Numbered from the stretch's first letter, positions 32,853-43,165 are shown. The stretch: DNA of 64,000 bases from Durusdinium trenchii (GCA_963970005.1 CAXAMN010021362.1:1874486-1938485); one strand, 5' to 3'. Numbers and translations are program-made. Notes: a model not told the origin generated them from the sequence alone.

Positions 32853-33093
32853 CTGAGGCAGGGGAAACACGGGGGGAAAATGTGAATCAAGAAATGGAGT
32901 GGGCTAGTGTTGCATACATGTCTAGACAACTTTGGATCCAAAAACTGGGCGCTCTAGACAAATCCACAGTTGGAATGATGATTTGACTGAGGATTTGGTA
33001 ATGCTTCCCTGATACAAATTATAGAAGTGTCGTGACCCACCTCTTCCATAGATCCCTGCTGGTGGTCCGCTCTGTCAAAAAGTGAATTCCCTT

Positions 33094-33295
33094 TCAACCC
33101 TCGAGCGCCAAAATCTCTTGGAATGCCCAAGCTGAGACCTTGACCTCTCCCGGGGTGAGAGACCACGGCTTTCTGCTGACCGCTTTCCGAGGAACAGTGA
33201 AGCCATGACAATGAAAGGCGAATTCACGACCAGGAGAACCCTTCAGTTTCACCCACCAAGACCCAGACAGCAGCTTGAGGCCGAGGATAAGCACA
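33094..33295 (-). CDS. terminal exon of a minus-strand gene
   Basis: After an AAACGAG acceptor the frame encodes about 66 residues ending in TGA: KLKGSPGREFAFHCHGFTVP and KPWSLTPGEVKVSAWAFQEI. It matches the phase left by exon 33337-33446 if the intervening intron is 41 bp. It appears to be the last exon of the 33-34 kb gene. Confidence 0.55.
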
Positions 33296-33336
33296 CTCGT
33301 TTCTCACACCCACAAGATCCTGAAGTCAGAGCTTAC

Positions 33337-33446
33337 GCATTCTTGCGCTTCTGCTCCTCGTCCATCAAGACGCGGATTCGCTTCTGACCCGTCTCCTTCA
33401 CAACTTTCAAGAGGTAGACAGCGCATCTCTCTCGCGAACGCTCTCG
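33337..33446 (-). CDS. internal exon
   Basis: AAGTAG to the canonical GTAAGC donor. Encodes CAVYLLKVVKETGQKRIRVL and MDEEQKRKNA in phase 2. The charged helical end (DEEQKRKN) is characteristic of real coding sequence. Confidence 0.55.
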
Positions 33447-33454
33447 CTACTTGT

Positions 33455-33742
33455 GTCCAGCTGAGCACCATGGTTGGGGCGGCCTATTTGCTTGATCGGG
33501 CGTGTGCACTTGTGGTTTTTGCAAGGAGCCTCCAGCGTGCCAGCCTGATGCTTCATGTAGTCGCAGAGAGTTTGCGCGTGGAGATCTTGGGCGCTTACCA
33601 GAAGATGTGGAATGGTGTGAACAACAAGCCCACCCAAAGTGTAATTAATCGAGGACTGCTGCACTGCAGCCAATCGGCATGTATCCTGACACTGCAACTG
33701 CCTGTGAAACAGTTCTTTGTACAACTGCAGGCTCCAGCGTAC
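33455..33742 (-). CDS. internal exon or exons
   Basis: Starts at GGAG|GTACGC. The first 48 codons (VRWSLQLYKELFHRQLQCQD ... HTIPHLL) end exactly at a GTAAGC donor at 33598, phase 0. The frame stays open beyond it with DYMKHQAGTLEAPCKNHKCT, so the exon may instead run to about 33455. No family is recognised. Confidence 0.55.
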
Positions 33743-33779
33743 CTCCTTAACAAATGCTCTGCAAATGCTCTGCAGGTAC

Positions 33780-34076
33780 ATCGTTTAAATCTGCGTTTTT
33801 CCCATCATCTCCGACAGATGCTGAACACTTATTATGTGTCACGCATACGAGGTTGTTCTTCTTGGCCACCTTAGTCTTTGAAGTCCTTGCAATCATTGAG
33901 CACTGCACGGGCCCCTTCGTGCAAATACCTTCCAAGTATGTCTGGAACTTCTCTAGCTTCGCGTAGGCACCAGTTCCATCACACCAGCCGGTCATTGGCG
34001 GCAGCATGGTCGACTTGTTGAAAGCTTTGGCCCGTACCAAAGCCAGGTCGCCCCCCACTTCAAAAACCCAATCCAC
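33780..34076 (-). CDS. internal exon, 99 codons
   Basis: TCTGAG|GTG to GAT|GTACCT encloses exactly 99 codons, including DLALVRAKAFNKSTMLPPMT and KNNLVCVTHNKCSASVGDDG. The next exon begins only 37 bp away, after an 11-bp tandem duplication. An upstream CCTCAG acceptor is a possible alternative start. No domain is recognised. Confidence 0.6.
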
Positions 34077-34654
34077 CTCAGAGATTTCAACGGCTGAGGC
34101 AGGGGAGGATGAATACAATACAGAAAAGCCAGAAACAGTGTGGAAGTAGTTTAAGGAAGAAGAAGAAGACGAAGAAACCCCAACCTAATCAGCAAAACCT
34201 ACTAACCTCTCAAAAAAGCCAAAATGCAAGCTCCAAGAAAGCCAAGATAACCCCCATGAAACTCAGCTCGTCCAGTAGTAGATGATTGGAACGCTGGGCC
34301 CAAACTGGGCACCCGAAACATTAAAGTCGTTGCTTGTATTGACTGTTGGTCGGTGAGTTCCATCAAAAGGGCCCTTCAGTGGAGACCCTGAGGCCGGTCC
34401 ACTCACACCATGTTCTCCTTGCTCCACAGCCTCGCTGGCCCTCGTGAACGAGGCCGTGGCATGGCGAAATTCAAACCGTTTTGTGACTCATCACAACACA
34501 AAAACCCATGGTCTCATATGGGTCATCCATCATCAACCTGTTGCAGCACTGCAGCAGTCGAACTGACAGAGTGCCGAAACTTAGTTTTGCGCTGACTGAA
34601 AAATTAATCAGCGGATGTTCCGATCATAGCGTGGAAGAATGCGAGTGTGTGTGT

Positions 34655-34672
34655 GTGTGTGTTTCCATGTGC
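34655..34672 (+). repeat. (GT)n microsatellite
   Basis: Nine GT units. Confidence 0.9.
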
Positions 34673-35001
34673 TTCTTGCAGGCGGCGCTTTGAAGCGATA
34701 AGCTGGAACATCAATAAGCGCTTACAATCTGGACCTCAACAACCAGAGCATTGCGGTAATTTGCCAGCCACTGTTTGAAAGAATTTGAACTCATCAGTTG
34801 TGCAGCAGGGCTCGAAGACCTTTTTTGTTCGCGCCCATATGGGAGCGATGCGGCTGGCTTGCGCAGTCCTAAGGAGTCCTTGGAACACTGCAACAAGCAA
34901 ACCCCCCACATGAGCAACTGCAGTAACTCCAAGCCCGCTGCACATTTCTAAGGGCAGAAAGGTTGCACCTAAACAAGGTACAAACGTTTGTAGATGCGGA
35001 A

Positions 35002-35088
35002 ACACAACCTCCTTCGCACAGGTCTTCCCCATCTTGAGCCTTGAGCTTGAAGAAGTTCCCAATCCGCTTTTGATCATGGTCTGGCGGG
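35002..35088 (-). CDS. candidate exon or frameshifted continuation of 35074-35385
   Basis: DHDQKRIGNFFKLKAQDGED is read in the frame one base off from the preceding ORF, directly where that ORF stops. Either a frameshift or a splice event joins them. Confidence 0.4.
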
Positions 35089-35385
35089 AAGGTCAAATGG
35101 GTTCTCTTCCAACCGACGGTGTCTTGCTTTGGCTTCCTCGGCACGTCTTGGCCTCTTTGAGGGTGGTAGTGGAGGAGGTGGCATCGGCATTGTGGCAGGC
35201 TCAACCGCGGCAGTTGGTACCATAGCGGATGGCTTCCCAGCACTATCCCGCGCTCCTTCTGATTTGGCATCCGTGCCTGAGAAAGTCTTGGCTTCGTGAA
35301 GAAGGGCCGCTTGAAAAGACGGGTCTGCCACCGCCATTTGTAAAGAAAGCTCCTCCGCCTCTAGGCGCTCAAGCTCTTCCAACAT
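35074..35385 (-). CDS. hypothetical protein N-terminal exon, 103 codons
   Basis: An ATG-led frame with strong coding character: an acidic helix LEELERLEAEELSLQMAVAD, a Pro-rich linker (TMPMPPPPLPPSKRP) and a basic tail RRAEEAKARHRRLEENPFDL. The start at the Met is plausible but the frame stays open upstream to 35445. Probably a disordered or coiled-coil regulatory region. No family is recognised. Confidence 0.65.
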   Translation of the reverse strand: MLEELERLEAEELSLQMAVADPSFQAALLHEAKTFSGTDAKSEGARDSAGKPSAMVPTAAVEPATMPMPPPPLPPSKRPRRAEEAKARHRRLEENPFDLPARP

Positions 35386-35469
35386 ACGGGCCTTTTGAAG
35401 TCTACGGGGGTTCTTTGCTTGAAGGGTTCCATTTTGAGTTTTTGTTCAAGCTATTTAGGTGAAGTGTTT

Positions 35470-35898
35470 TTTCCAGCCTGTTTCGTGGGGGTTGCAAGGG
35501 ATGCCAGGTGGAGTGTCTATTTGCACGATGGTGGGAAAGCTGGCTTCGACACAACCATTGCTAAGGTAGGATTGGTTGACCTTCAACAGGTACACTTCCC
35601 TACACTTTTGGCAACTGGCAGCTGACAAGGAACAGATTGAAAAAGTTACCCTCGACAAGGGGTAATTTTTCAGGGTGTTGCTATATTTGCTTTTGCGATG
35701 CCTTCGAGATTTGGATTGAAGTTGGCCCGTCTTCACCAGCGCTTCTGCAAAAAGATGGAAGCCCTTCCTGAGTCTGGCCTCTCCACCCCATGCGTTGATG
35801 GGCTTGAGCTTTTTGAATCTATGGAGTGGGGAGATTGGTGGGACTGTGCAAACATGAAGAGAGCGTTTTCAAAAATTTGCGCGGAAGTACAGACTTAG
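35470..35898 (+). CDS. plus-strand exon group
   Basis: Three pieces look coding: WSVYLHDGGKAGFDTTIAK ending at GTAGGA (35565); YTSLHFWQLAADKEQIEKVT from CAACAG (35590-35661); and an ATG-led 66-codon frame ending in a stop at 35898, with LARLHQRFCKKMEALPESGL and WGDWWDCANMKRA. The phases of the first two do not match, so the joins are not settled. Confidence 0.35.
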
Positions 35899-36419
35899 TT
35901 GTTGGGGAGTGGAGCAGACTGTTCCCCACACATATTTTACTAATTAGCGGACTTTCTAGGGCTGTGGATCCTGTAGGCGTGTTGTGATGCGCAGGTCTGT
36001 TTGTTGCAGCGTGCACTTTGTTTTGTGTACAACCACTGGAGTAAAGCCCTCAGGTTCCACACGGCTGCCCAATTTGCTGGCGCGCTTACTCGCCAAACCC
36101 AACTAGACCCAGGCCTACAGAAAGCCTGGCCCTTGCATTCCAAGTTGGGAGTGGTCCTTGCACCTTGTTATCCAAGGTCTTTCCCACCTAGCCTGAAACC
36201 TTTGAGAGATATGCAGTTTTGCGTTGGGCAAAGCACGACCGTGACTGGCTTTACTCTGGCTTCCAGGACACCACAAGAATACGTATAAAATACATATTCT
36301 ACCCGTATCGCTAGAGCCACCCGTATGGAGATCGTATTTTGGCCATATAAGACCGTAAAAATGCATATGAGAATACGCTTTTAAGTGTATTCTGGAGGTT
36401 TCTTGAAAGGGTCACTCTA

Positions 36420-36665
36420 CTAACATTTTGGAACTTCTGCTGAGCGTTTGGAGTTCTTTACCCCAAAGGGTTGATAGAGGCACGTGGCCTCAAAAACAGA
36501 ATCCTGCCCCAACCACGGGTTTCTGGCTCTAGGGCTCTCGGCTTTGAAGTCGTCCAACCACCAAGGGCCTGTGCAACACGGCGTTGAAGCGATCGCGCTC
36601 GGGTATCCCGTCAAAACAGCTTTCGTGTAGCGAGCTGAAAGATGATCAGAAGGGGCTACTTGGCG
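36420..36665 (-). CDS. candidate terminal exon
   Basis: The frame includes STPCCTGPWWLDDFKAESPR and VFEATCLYQPFGVKNSKRSA and ends in a stop. A CATCTTTCAG acceptor at about 36633 with a strong pyrimidine tract lies within it. After that site a different frame (CFDGIPERDRFNAVLHRPLV) is also plausible. Confidence 0.45.
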   Translation of the reverse strand, partial: RQVAPSDHLSARYTKAVLTGYPSAIASTPCCTGPWWLDDFKAESPRARNPWLGQDSVFEATCLYQPFGVKNSKRSAEVPKC

Positions 36666-36677
36666 GAGGATGGTTAC

Positions 36678-36944
36678 TTGTGGCCGAACGCGCATGTTTC
36701 TTTTCTTGTCTGTCCACCAGGGCCAGATCCACCACAGCCACCACTACCACCAACAAAACCGCGTTCGCAAAAGAAACACAGCGTATCTGCAAAGTGCTCC
36801 GGAACTTGCTCCGGCGCCTGCTCCGCAACTTGCTCGGGAACTTGCTCCGACAGCTCTGGAGGCTGTTCCGGAACTTGCTCCGAAACCTGCTCCGAACTTG
36901 CTCCAAAACTGCTGCGGGATCTGCTCCGTCTACTCCGAAATCCC
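36678..36944 (-). CDS. internal exon with EQVPEQ repeats
   Basis: GCTTAG|G to GTAACC. An Arg/Ser-rich start is followed by seven or so units of the type SEQVPEQV, then LCFFCERGFVGGSGGCGGSG and KETCAFGHK. The CxxC...C..H spacing hints at a small zinc site. On the plus strand the same repeat reads as Cys/Thr/Ser. Unknown function. Confidence 0.5.
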
Positions 36945-36949
36945 CTAAG

Positions 36950-37172
36950 CTTTGCTGTTAGGGGAAAACATGTATATGTCTTCTGTTGGGCATTTTCTCA
37001 AAGCAATTGACAGATCTTCATGGCTCCAAAGCAACTCCATCACACCGTTGCGTGTTGCTTCGCCGAGCTGCGCCACATTGGTGAAATTGTCCACCAAGGA
37101 GCTAGCTTCGTATTCCAAAGCAAACTTTGGCTCCTCCTCCCAAAAAGAAACAGCGGTGAAAGACCCATCCAC
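36950..37172 (-). CDS. candidate internal exon
   Basis: The frame VDGSFTAVSFWEEEPKFALE ... NFTNVAQLGEATRNGVMELL is convincing and runs to SPNSKA before a stop. I found no clear AG acceptor at its start, so how it joins 37205-37367 is not settled. Confidence 0.45.
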
Positions 37173-37204
37173 ACACAGTTACCACAAGATATCCAGGCTC
37201 AAAC

Positions 37205-37367
37205 CATTGGAAACATGTCCACTTCGCCTGATTTGAGTCTGTCAGATTCAGGCTCGACCTGGAGCAGTTCAACTGATTTGACCTGGGCCTTCGCCAATGG
37301 ATGATTATCTTGGGGGATAGCAAGATCCGGCCGGGAACCACCGTCGGAACACAAAATGCAAGGCATC
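37205..37367 (-). CDS. internal exon
   Basis: TTCCTAG|G ATG to GTTTGA. Encodes MPCILCSDGGSRPDLAIPQD and SVELLQVEPESDRLKSGEVD. The CxxC near the start and the acidic remainder are clear. A shadow frame of 129 codons overlaps it. Confidence 0.55.
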
Positions 37368-37559
37368 CTAGGAACAGCTCAACGTCCATTTGCACGACGT
37401 TGGCAGTGGTACTTTGACTTTGGATCTTTAGCCATGACTTGCACAGCGATTGGCCATTGCAGCTGCATTTACAGCTTCTGAGCAACGGCATCGACGTAAC
37501 ATCACATGAATCATCTCTGTTTCAAACAAGAAAAGCTGGCCCTAACAAGCTCATATTAC

Positions 37560-37711
37560 GCACGCATGCCATAGATTGATGGTAAAGACATATCAGTACT
37601 GTTCTCTGAGACCGACCGCATACACTGCCTGAAACAATCATGGCAAGCGGAACAGGCTCGTGGAAGATCATTTTCCTCTACAAGGGGGGTCTGCTCAGGT
37701 TCCAGGATTGT
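37560..37711 (-). CDS. internal exon, Cys-rich
   Basis: CTCCCTCAG to GTAATA. Includes PEQTPLVEENDLPRACSACH and CFRQCMRSVSENSTDMSLPS. CSACHDCFRQC resembles a knotted or metal-binding segment, but no named family fits. Same direction as 37205-37367 and probably the same gene. Confidence 0.55.
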
Positions 37712-37864
37712 CTGAGGGAGGGTGGATTCAATATCTATACTGTAGAGTTGTAGAAATCCCACCCCAAAGCAAACTCCTGATTCATTCTTTCGGGGCCATG
37801 TCAATCACCCGTCCATCAGCTGCCCCTAGCCTTCAGAGACCATATATATAACAAAGAGTTCACC

Positions 37865-37952
37865 TGGCTTTGTGTAAAGTCCTTAGCAAAACAAAGATTG
37901 TTCCGTAAAGGCTATTAAATCAATAATAAAGCCACGACTCCTAGGGTTGCCC
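37865..37952 (+). mobile_element. R3 MITE-like element
   Basis: TTGTGTAAAGTCCTTAG, GTTCCGTAAAGGCTATTAAA and CCACGACTCCTAGGGTTGCC. It closely matches the right half of 17833-17977. The element ends where the adjacent exon's coding character begins. Confidence 0.65.
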
Positions 37953-38155
37953 GACTCGTCGTTCTCTTCTCTGTATCGACTCCTCGGACAAGTTGGCCCA
38001 AAAGCACCGGTACTCGTGGAGGCGTCGCTCACGGATCTCCACGGCGTAAAACGACCTGAGTCCTTCGCCACCGAGTCACGCAGGGGGTCCCGCGGTTTGT
38101 TCGATGAAGAAGGCGGGGGGGGTGACGACGGACATCCCAGTTCATCCCAAAAAGG
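37953..38155 (-). CDS. candidate exon abutting an R3 element
   Basis: Ser/Pro-rich start, then KPRDPLRDSVAKDSGRFTPW and CPRSRYREENDESGNPRS, with high third-position G/C. Its 3' side runs directly into the R3 copy, suggesting the element lies at the intron edge. Confidence 0.5.
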
Positions 38156-38600
38156 GTGAAAACATGCTCATCCCACAGAACCTTCCTGCTGGTTTCGCAT
38201 GGCAAGCCTATGGACTCTGCACTTCACATGTTGTCCATCTCCATCCACAAAAGAAAGTGGCTTTGTCGTCTGAGGTCAAAGGTGGACAACTGACTGATGA
38301 AAAAATAAAACATCGTCTCAGCGTGATGAGATTTGCTTTGCATAGACTGAACAAACTATTCAGCATAATTTGCAAATAAAACACATGGGCCGACCCCATC
38401 TGATTTCATTGGGATTGTCTGAAGGGGGATGTACTACTATGTTATATACGTATACTCTATGTATCTTATCTATATATAATGACATTACATGGTAGTTATA
38501 CACATCTTGATGACGAAACACTCTTCAAGGTCTCCGGTCCGTCAACGCACCGGACTGGTTCAACGCACCGTTTGATACGCGTCACGCGACCCCAACCCTG

Positions 38601-38753
38601 TCAGCGAGGCGGCGGGTTGTTCCCGAAGACCGGGCTGACGGAAGCGAAGAGCCTCGGCGTCCCGTTCGGCGCCCCGTCACCGGTGCCAACGCGCGGGGGA
38701 GCCCGTTCGACGACCGGTTCACGGAAGGGCAGAAGTCCGACGCCGAGTGCGGC
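38601..38753 (-). CDS. terminal exon, 50 codons
   Basis: A run of C/T and GACCCAG|G precedes GVGLLPFREPVVERAPPRVG and PNGTPRLFASVSPVFG, ending in TGA. Almost every third base is G or C. A GTCTTC donor inside is an alternative end. Confidence 0.5.
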   Translation of the reverse strand, partial: AALGVGLLPFREPVVERAPPRVGTGDGAPNGTPRLFASVSPVFGNNPPPR

Positions 38754-39584
38754 CTGGGTCGGCAGGGGGGGGGAGCAGGGAAATGTTCGGGAAAGTCCAC
38801 ACCATTCTGCAAAAATAGTTGGCTGGACTAGGCTTCAAAGGGGCTTCGTTCGGAGAACAGGCCCAGCCGCCCCACGGACTATATGCGGTTTTTGAGCGTT
38901 GGGAGATGGGCGGATGCAAGACGTCCGGCGTTCTGGGCGTCTATCTGAACGACTTGGGCCAAGTCTGACCCATCTGTTTCACAATCCATATCACTTCTCA
39001 AAGTTGAACACCAAACAAGAAACCTGGCTTTTGGTGGCAATGGTCACGGCTGGAAAGCGGACACCTGCTTGCCTCAAAGTACTGAACCAAACCAAAACAA
39101 AGATGGATAGAGGTTGATATCATTCTCGATCCAGAAGTCTTGCCTGAACATTCTGAAAACGTGACGTCAACTCGCAACAATTCTGATCTCTTTCCACAAT
39201 GGAAAAGGAACTTGGTGGTTCTTGAAATGATATCCTTTAAAACAGTGACTGTGGTTGGCCTCAATCCAAATCGATGACCAAAGGGCGTGCGCAAATTGCT
39301 GGGCAAAGCCAGTGCATCCCAGTTGCTGCTAAGTATAGCAGTTGGTAGATGAGATGGCGTGTGACAAACACTATGGAATCCAGAGGTTGTAAGTGTTGAT
39401 TACCAAAGACAGATTCCCAAAACAGATTCCAAAACAGATTTGCAAAAACTTGCGTCCTGCCCTTGAAAACACCCGGTACCTTCGTTGAAACTACATCGCG
39501 CCCCGGACATCCCGGGGATAACCGTGCGACCCGGTCGCCCACAAGAACCGACCCGCTCAGCGTGTGGTGTGTCACCTCCCACTG

Positions 39585-39730
39585 TCACTGAGCGCTTTGG
39601 TTTTCCGTTGGGTCCTGAACTCTCCGATCCGCAAGTCCTGTTGTCACCGAGCTCTCCGATTCGCCTTCGGTTCGTGCCGTTGTGCTCGTGCTCGTGCGGG
39701 GCGTGGACATGGTACCCTCTACCGCATTTG
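39585..39730 (-). CDS. candidate exon, frame uncertain
   Basis: One minus frame gives TARTEGESESSVTTGLADRR with near-uniform G/C third bases, ending in a stop. Another gives HAPHEHEHNGTNRRRIGELG over a longer span (39400-39750). The island is probably coding. Confidence 0.35.
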
Positions 39731-39929
39731 GAAGACTCCTCAAAAGCCATCGCATGTCCGGACAGTTGTCAGCCCTGGACCCCCTCCTTGGAAAATTTTA
39801 GCAAGGCAATGCAAAGCAAAGTTTGTAACTAACTGCGTCTGACAGCAGGTTACACACACGGGGACGTCAAGGAATTCACCCAGCTTTCCAGAGGCCAACA
39901 GTGCGATTAACGGAGCTCAGAGCATATAC

Positions 39930-40115
39930 CTATCTTGCAACGTTCAGCAGACATTGCAAGATATTTCCGTGCCACGCTGACCCCTCATGTGCGCCCCGCG
40001 TTTCCGCAGCCTGCAAGAAGATGCCTCTTGCATTCTCGTGGGTGGGGTGGGAACCGTTTATAGCAAAGCTTTTGCCTGTTGGTGCATGCGCAAAGCTGTG
40101 GCCTTCGCGCAGCAT
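39930..40115 (-). CDS. candidate exon
   Basis: HSFAHAPTGKSFAINGSHPT and LQAAETRGAHEGSAWHGNIL, ending in a stop. The opposite strand is open too, but less codon-biased. Confidence 0.35.
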   Translation of the reverse strand: MLREGHSFAHAPTGKSFAINGSHPTHENARGIFLQAAETRGAHEGSAWHGNILQCLLNVAR

Positions 40116-40194
40116 TTTGGAGAACTTGCCACTGTGCCCTTCTGTTCTTAAAACTTTCCATCACTAGGCCTTCCAGGGTTCACCAACAGTCTTG

Positions 40195-40659
40195 CCTGTG
40201 TGCTCAAAGGTGAAAGTACCAAAGAGCCGCAAGGTGGCCTGGTCGATGCTGGGAAGCTCCAAAAGCTCCGGTCGACAGGGAAGAAAAGGATCTCAAGCGA
40301 AGCCTCGGTGTGACCTTCGTGTGCTTTGCGGCCTCGCAATCGATCGCTCTGAATACAACTGGTTGACCGAGTACAACTCCATCCGAGGCACCGCTGCGTC
40401 CGTCCGACACCGCATCGAAGGGGACAGTGTCAAGCCAATCAACGGGGAAGGTTGCTTGGAATGCAAAGGCAAGCAAGCCACTAAGCCATTCCTGATGGCA
40501 AGGTCGCTCAAAGCAATGGTGCCGTGCCGAACCTGCCCACATGCAGGCAGGACACATGCGGAGCCGACAGCTCCGGCAGACTTGTTGCGTGCGCAGCCAC
40601 TGCCCTTGCAGATGCCGGCCAAAATGCTGCCAGCCGCTGGAGACCAAACAACTTCCTGA
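40195..40659 (+). CDS. plus-strand ORF with Cys pairs, about 155 codons
   Basis: A basic start (KVKVPKSRKVAWSMLGSSKS) leads to CDLRVLCGLAIDRSEYNWLT, then EYNSIRGTAASVRHRIEGDS and GCLECKGK. The two cysteine pairs about 55 residues apart could bind a metal. An open minus-strand frame of 193 codons covers the same bases, so the strand is a judgement. Confidence 0.4.
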   Translation, partial: PVCSKVKVPKSRKVAWSMLGSSKSSGRQGRKGSQAKPRCDLRVLCGLAIDRSEYNWLTEYNSIRGTAASVRHRIEGDSVKPINGEGCLECKGKQATKPFLMARSLKAMVPCRTCPHAGRTHAEPTAPADLLRAQPLPLQMPAKMLPAAGDQTTS

Positions 40660-40741
40660 CCAAGTGCGGCGATACTCAGAAATCCCCGGTGTGGTTGCAG
40701 GGATGCCTCCAGAGGCACCAGTTTCTGGCCCTGCGGGCGCG

Positions 40742-41041
40742 TTAAGCGAGGCACAATGTTGGCACTTGTAGATGCTTGCTGGCCTTTGATAGTGGGTTGA
40801 GAGTGGATGGCAAAATCCCCAAAAGGTGGTTTATATGGACCCCTATATACGAGACATCTTGGGGTCTGTGCCATCTACTCTGAAACCACTGTAAAAACAT
40901 GTCCTCAAACAGCCGCACTCGCACAGCCTCCTCATCAAATGTGTGGACGCCTAGGCGGGTGCGGCCGTTGCTGCAGGAGCCCATTTGCTTAACATAGGTC
41001 TCCTGCTGGCAGCCTAGCCAAACACAGGCATGCGCTAACAC
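40742..41041 (-). CDS. candidate exon
   Basis: GSCSNGRTRLGVHTFDEEAV and RLFEDMFLQWFQSRW, starting near a CAGCAG|GAG acceptor. Beyond about 40890 a sequence shared with 23.1 kb (TCTACTCTGAAACC) suggests intron or repeat. Confidence 0.4.
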   Translation of the reverse strand: MLAHACVWLGCQQETYVKQMGSCSNGRTRLGVHTFDEEAVRVRLFEDMFLQWFQSRWHRPQDVSYIGVHINHLLGILPSTLNPLSKASKHLQVPTLCLA

Positions 41042-41754
41042 ACAAGTCTCTGCCTCAGCTGTTCCTTTTCCGAAAGCTGCAGTGGCTCTATCATATGGCT
41101 CATATCAGATCTTCCTCTTGCAAATCTTGGGTCCTGGAGGTGCAAATCAACTGGAGTTGTTCCATTGTCCACCCACATCCTTGCAGTCCCCAGGAACTTG
41201 GGTCAAGTCCTCATGTGCAAAGAGCACGCAAATCACTTTCGTTTTCGCTCCCTATTGACAATCTGAATCTGGCCCTCAGGATGCCGTGGACAGTGATGTG
41301 TGCCTCCGCACGCGTCCGTGGCAGACGGCACCAGGAGCTGGCTTTGGGGCAGCCAAGAAAGCATAAGGACTTCAAGTTGTCTTTGCCATCGACGCTTGCA
41401 CCAATCAGCACCTATGTCCGTGCTTATGCCCCCACAAGCCACACGAAAACACACAAAAATACATTGGAAACATCGAGAACCTATTCCCGTGCTTATGCCC
41501 TCACAAGCGACGCGAAAGCACGGAAAATTGAACAGTTCAACATTAAGTTATTGATTGTAGCAAGCGACATGGAGTCGTTGAATTTTGGAGTTTTCATTTG
41601 GCCCCATGGGGCCTTGACTTTTCTTTTTGATTGTTTGAGATTTTGAAGTTTTGAATGTTCATGTGCCCCTCTGAGGGGGTTGACTTTTCCTGCTGATTGA
41701 ATTGTGTTATGTTTTTCGAGTTTGAACATGTCGCGTAAACCGATGGCTTAGCAA

Positions 41755-41775
41755 CCATATATATATATATATATG
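41755..41775 (+). repeat. (AT)n microsatellite
   Basis: About ten AT units. Confidence 0.9.
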
Positions 41776-41850
41776 TAGCAGGTTACCATGCCCATGCTGT
41801 ATCTCCGATATACACCATATACATCCATGGTACCATATTATTGATGATAC

Positions 41851-42033
41851 CATCAACTGAATTCACATCCTTTGTCGTCGCATCGCGAGGTGCCGTCGTC
41901 TCGTCGCCGCGGCGCTGCATCGGTGGCGGCGTGTCTCCTCGTGGCTCCAGGGCGACCCGGAACTCGTCGCCTCGAGTCGACACCGGTCGTGGCAGGTCGT
42001 TTGGTGTGGTTTCTTTCCAAAACGATCCAAAAA
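41851..42033 (-). CDS. internal exon, 61 codons
   Basis: CCTCCCAG to GATG|GTATCA. Contains WKETTPNDLPRPVSTRGDEF and DTPPPMQRRGDETTAPRDAT. A Pro/Arg/Asp-rich linker. Three minus frames are open, but this one has paired splice sites and the strongest codon bias. Confidence 0.5.
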
Positions 42034-42382
42034 CTGGGAGGGTTTGCGTCCTGCGATGTCCTGTGATGTGAACGTTTTTGTGTTTGGAGACGTGTCTCCA
42101 TGGAGACGTGTCTCTTGATGTTTCTGAAGCAACTTCCTGAACATATATCACTCATCATTACTCGATCATACTCGATCCAACAATTGGCATTCTGTGGCCC
42201 GGTGACCGTCCTCGTCGTCCCTGCAGTGACGTCGTCCAGTCAACCCCCCAACCTGCGCGCGCGCAAGTTGTGGCTGTGCTTTCCTCTCCCTCTCCCTCTC
42301 CGTACCCCGCGCTCCGTACCCCGTGCTCGCCCAGCGTCGATGCTGATGAGAGAAGAACTGTCCAGCCACGACCTCTCCGTAC

Positions 42383-42510
42383 CTCGGAGAGCGCCGCCGT
42401 CAGCGGACGCCACGACGGCGCGACGGCGTCGTGTTTGCAGACGGCTCGGGCGAACGAGTCGAACGAGTCGATCTCGTTCGAATGGAGATTCCCATGGCTC
42501 AATGGGTAGA
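42383..42510 (-). CDS. internal exon
   Basis: Encodes SNEIDSFDSFARAVCKHDAV and PSWRPLTAALSE up to a GTACGG donor. A GAACGAG acceptor could start it about 30 bp later. Upstream of 41851-42033 in the same direction. Confidence 0.5.
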
Positions 42511-42699
42511 CCATTCTTTAAGTTGGTGGCTATATGAATACAGAACCAAATAGGTGCACCCCTGGCGTGCCTGGGGTCGTTCTGCTTAGACGGCGACTTC
42601 CCTTGACCAAGCTGAGTATAGAAGTTAATTCTTTTGAAGCTGCAAGACACCGACACCTGCGCAAAGTCATCCGAGCATCCCAGTTTCATCCGATTTGCT

Positions 42700-42925
42700 T
42701 CTTGTTACGAACGTAGTATACGAATGCTTCGTTCGCTTCGCGATGCCCGTTTCGCCGAACTCGTCCCAGTCGCTCCCAGTCCGTTGGACTTCAGAAACCT
42801 CCCGGTTCGGAAGCTCCCCGTCCGTTTCTTCGAAAGCGGAAACGGACGGCACTCTCGACTCTCGTGGTCGGTCCCACCGTGGCACCGGTCCCATGTGCGG
42901 TCGAGGCCGGTTCCTTTCAAATCGA
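42700..42925 (-). CDS. candidate exon, acidic
   Basis: PSVSAFEETDGELPNREVSE and RTGSDWDEFGETGIAKRTKH, with near-uniform G/C third positions. Probably a disordered acidic linker. The boundaries are not fixed. Confidence 0.5.
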
Positions 42926-43089
42926 GTGGCCGTAATCTTCTTATATAGATGCATTATGAGTGGTTTTCCACGGTTTTGCAACGAATTCCATGGATTGCTC
43001 ACCAGGACTCGCGCGAGTGTTTCATGTCCCTAGGATTCGTGCCCCACGAATCCAATTTTGATAGCCGGGTCATCCCGAAGAACCCCGTT

Positions 43090-43165
43090 GGTTTACCGAG
43101 GATTTTTCACTACAAAACCAGGTCAACCATGTGTTAAATGGTCTTTGAAGGCTAGGGTAGTATTC
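43090..43165 (-). mobile_element. R3 MITE-like element
   Basis: CACTACAAAACCAGGTCAACC, TTAAATGGTC and GGCTAGGG, the R3 terminal block in the same orientation as 26726-26798. Confidence 0.6.

Noticed and set aside
32342..32986. 214-codon plus-strand ORF
   Set aside because: Two minus exons with strong acceptors (32425-32530, 32687-32852) explain the openness better.
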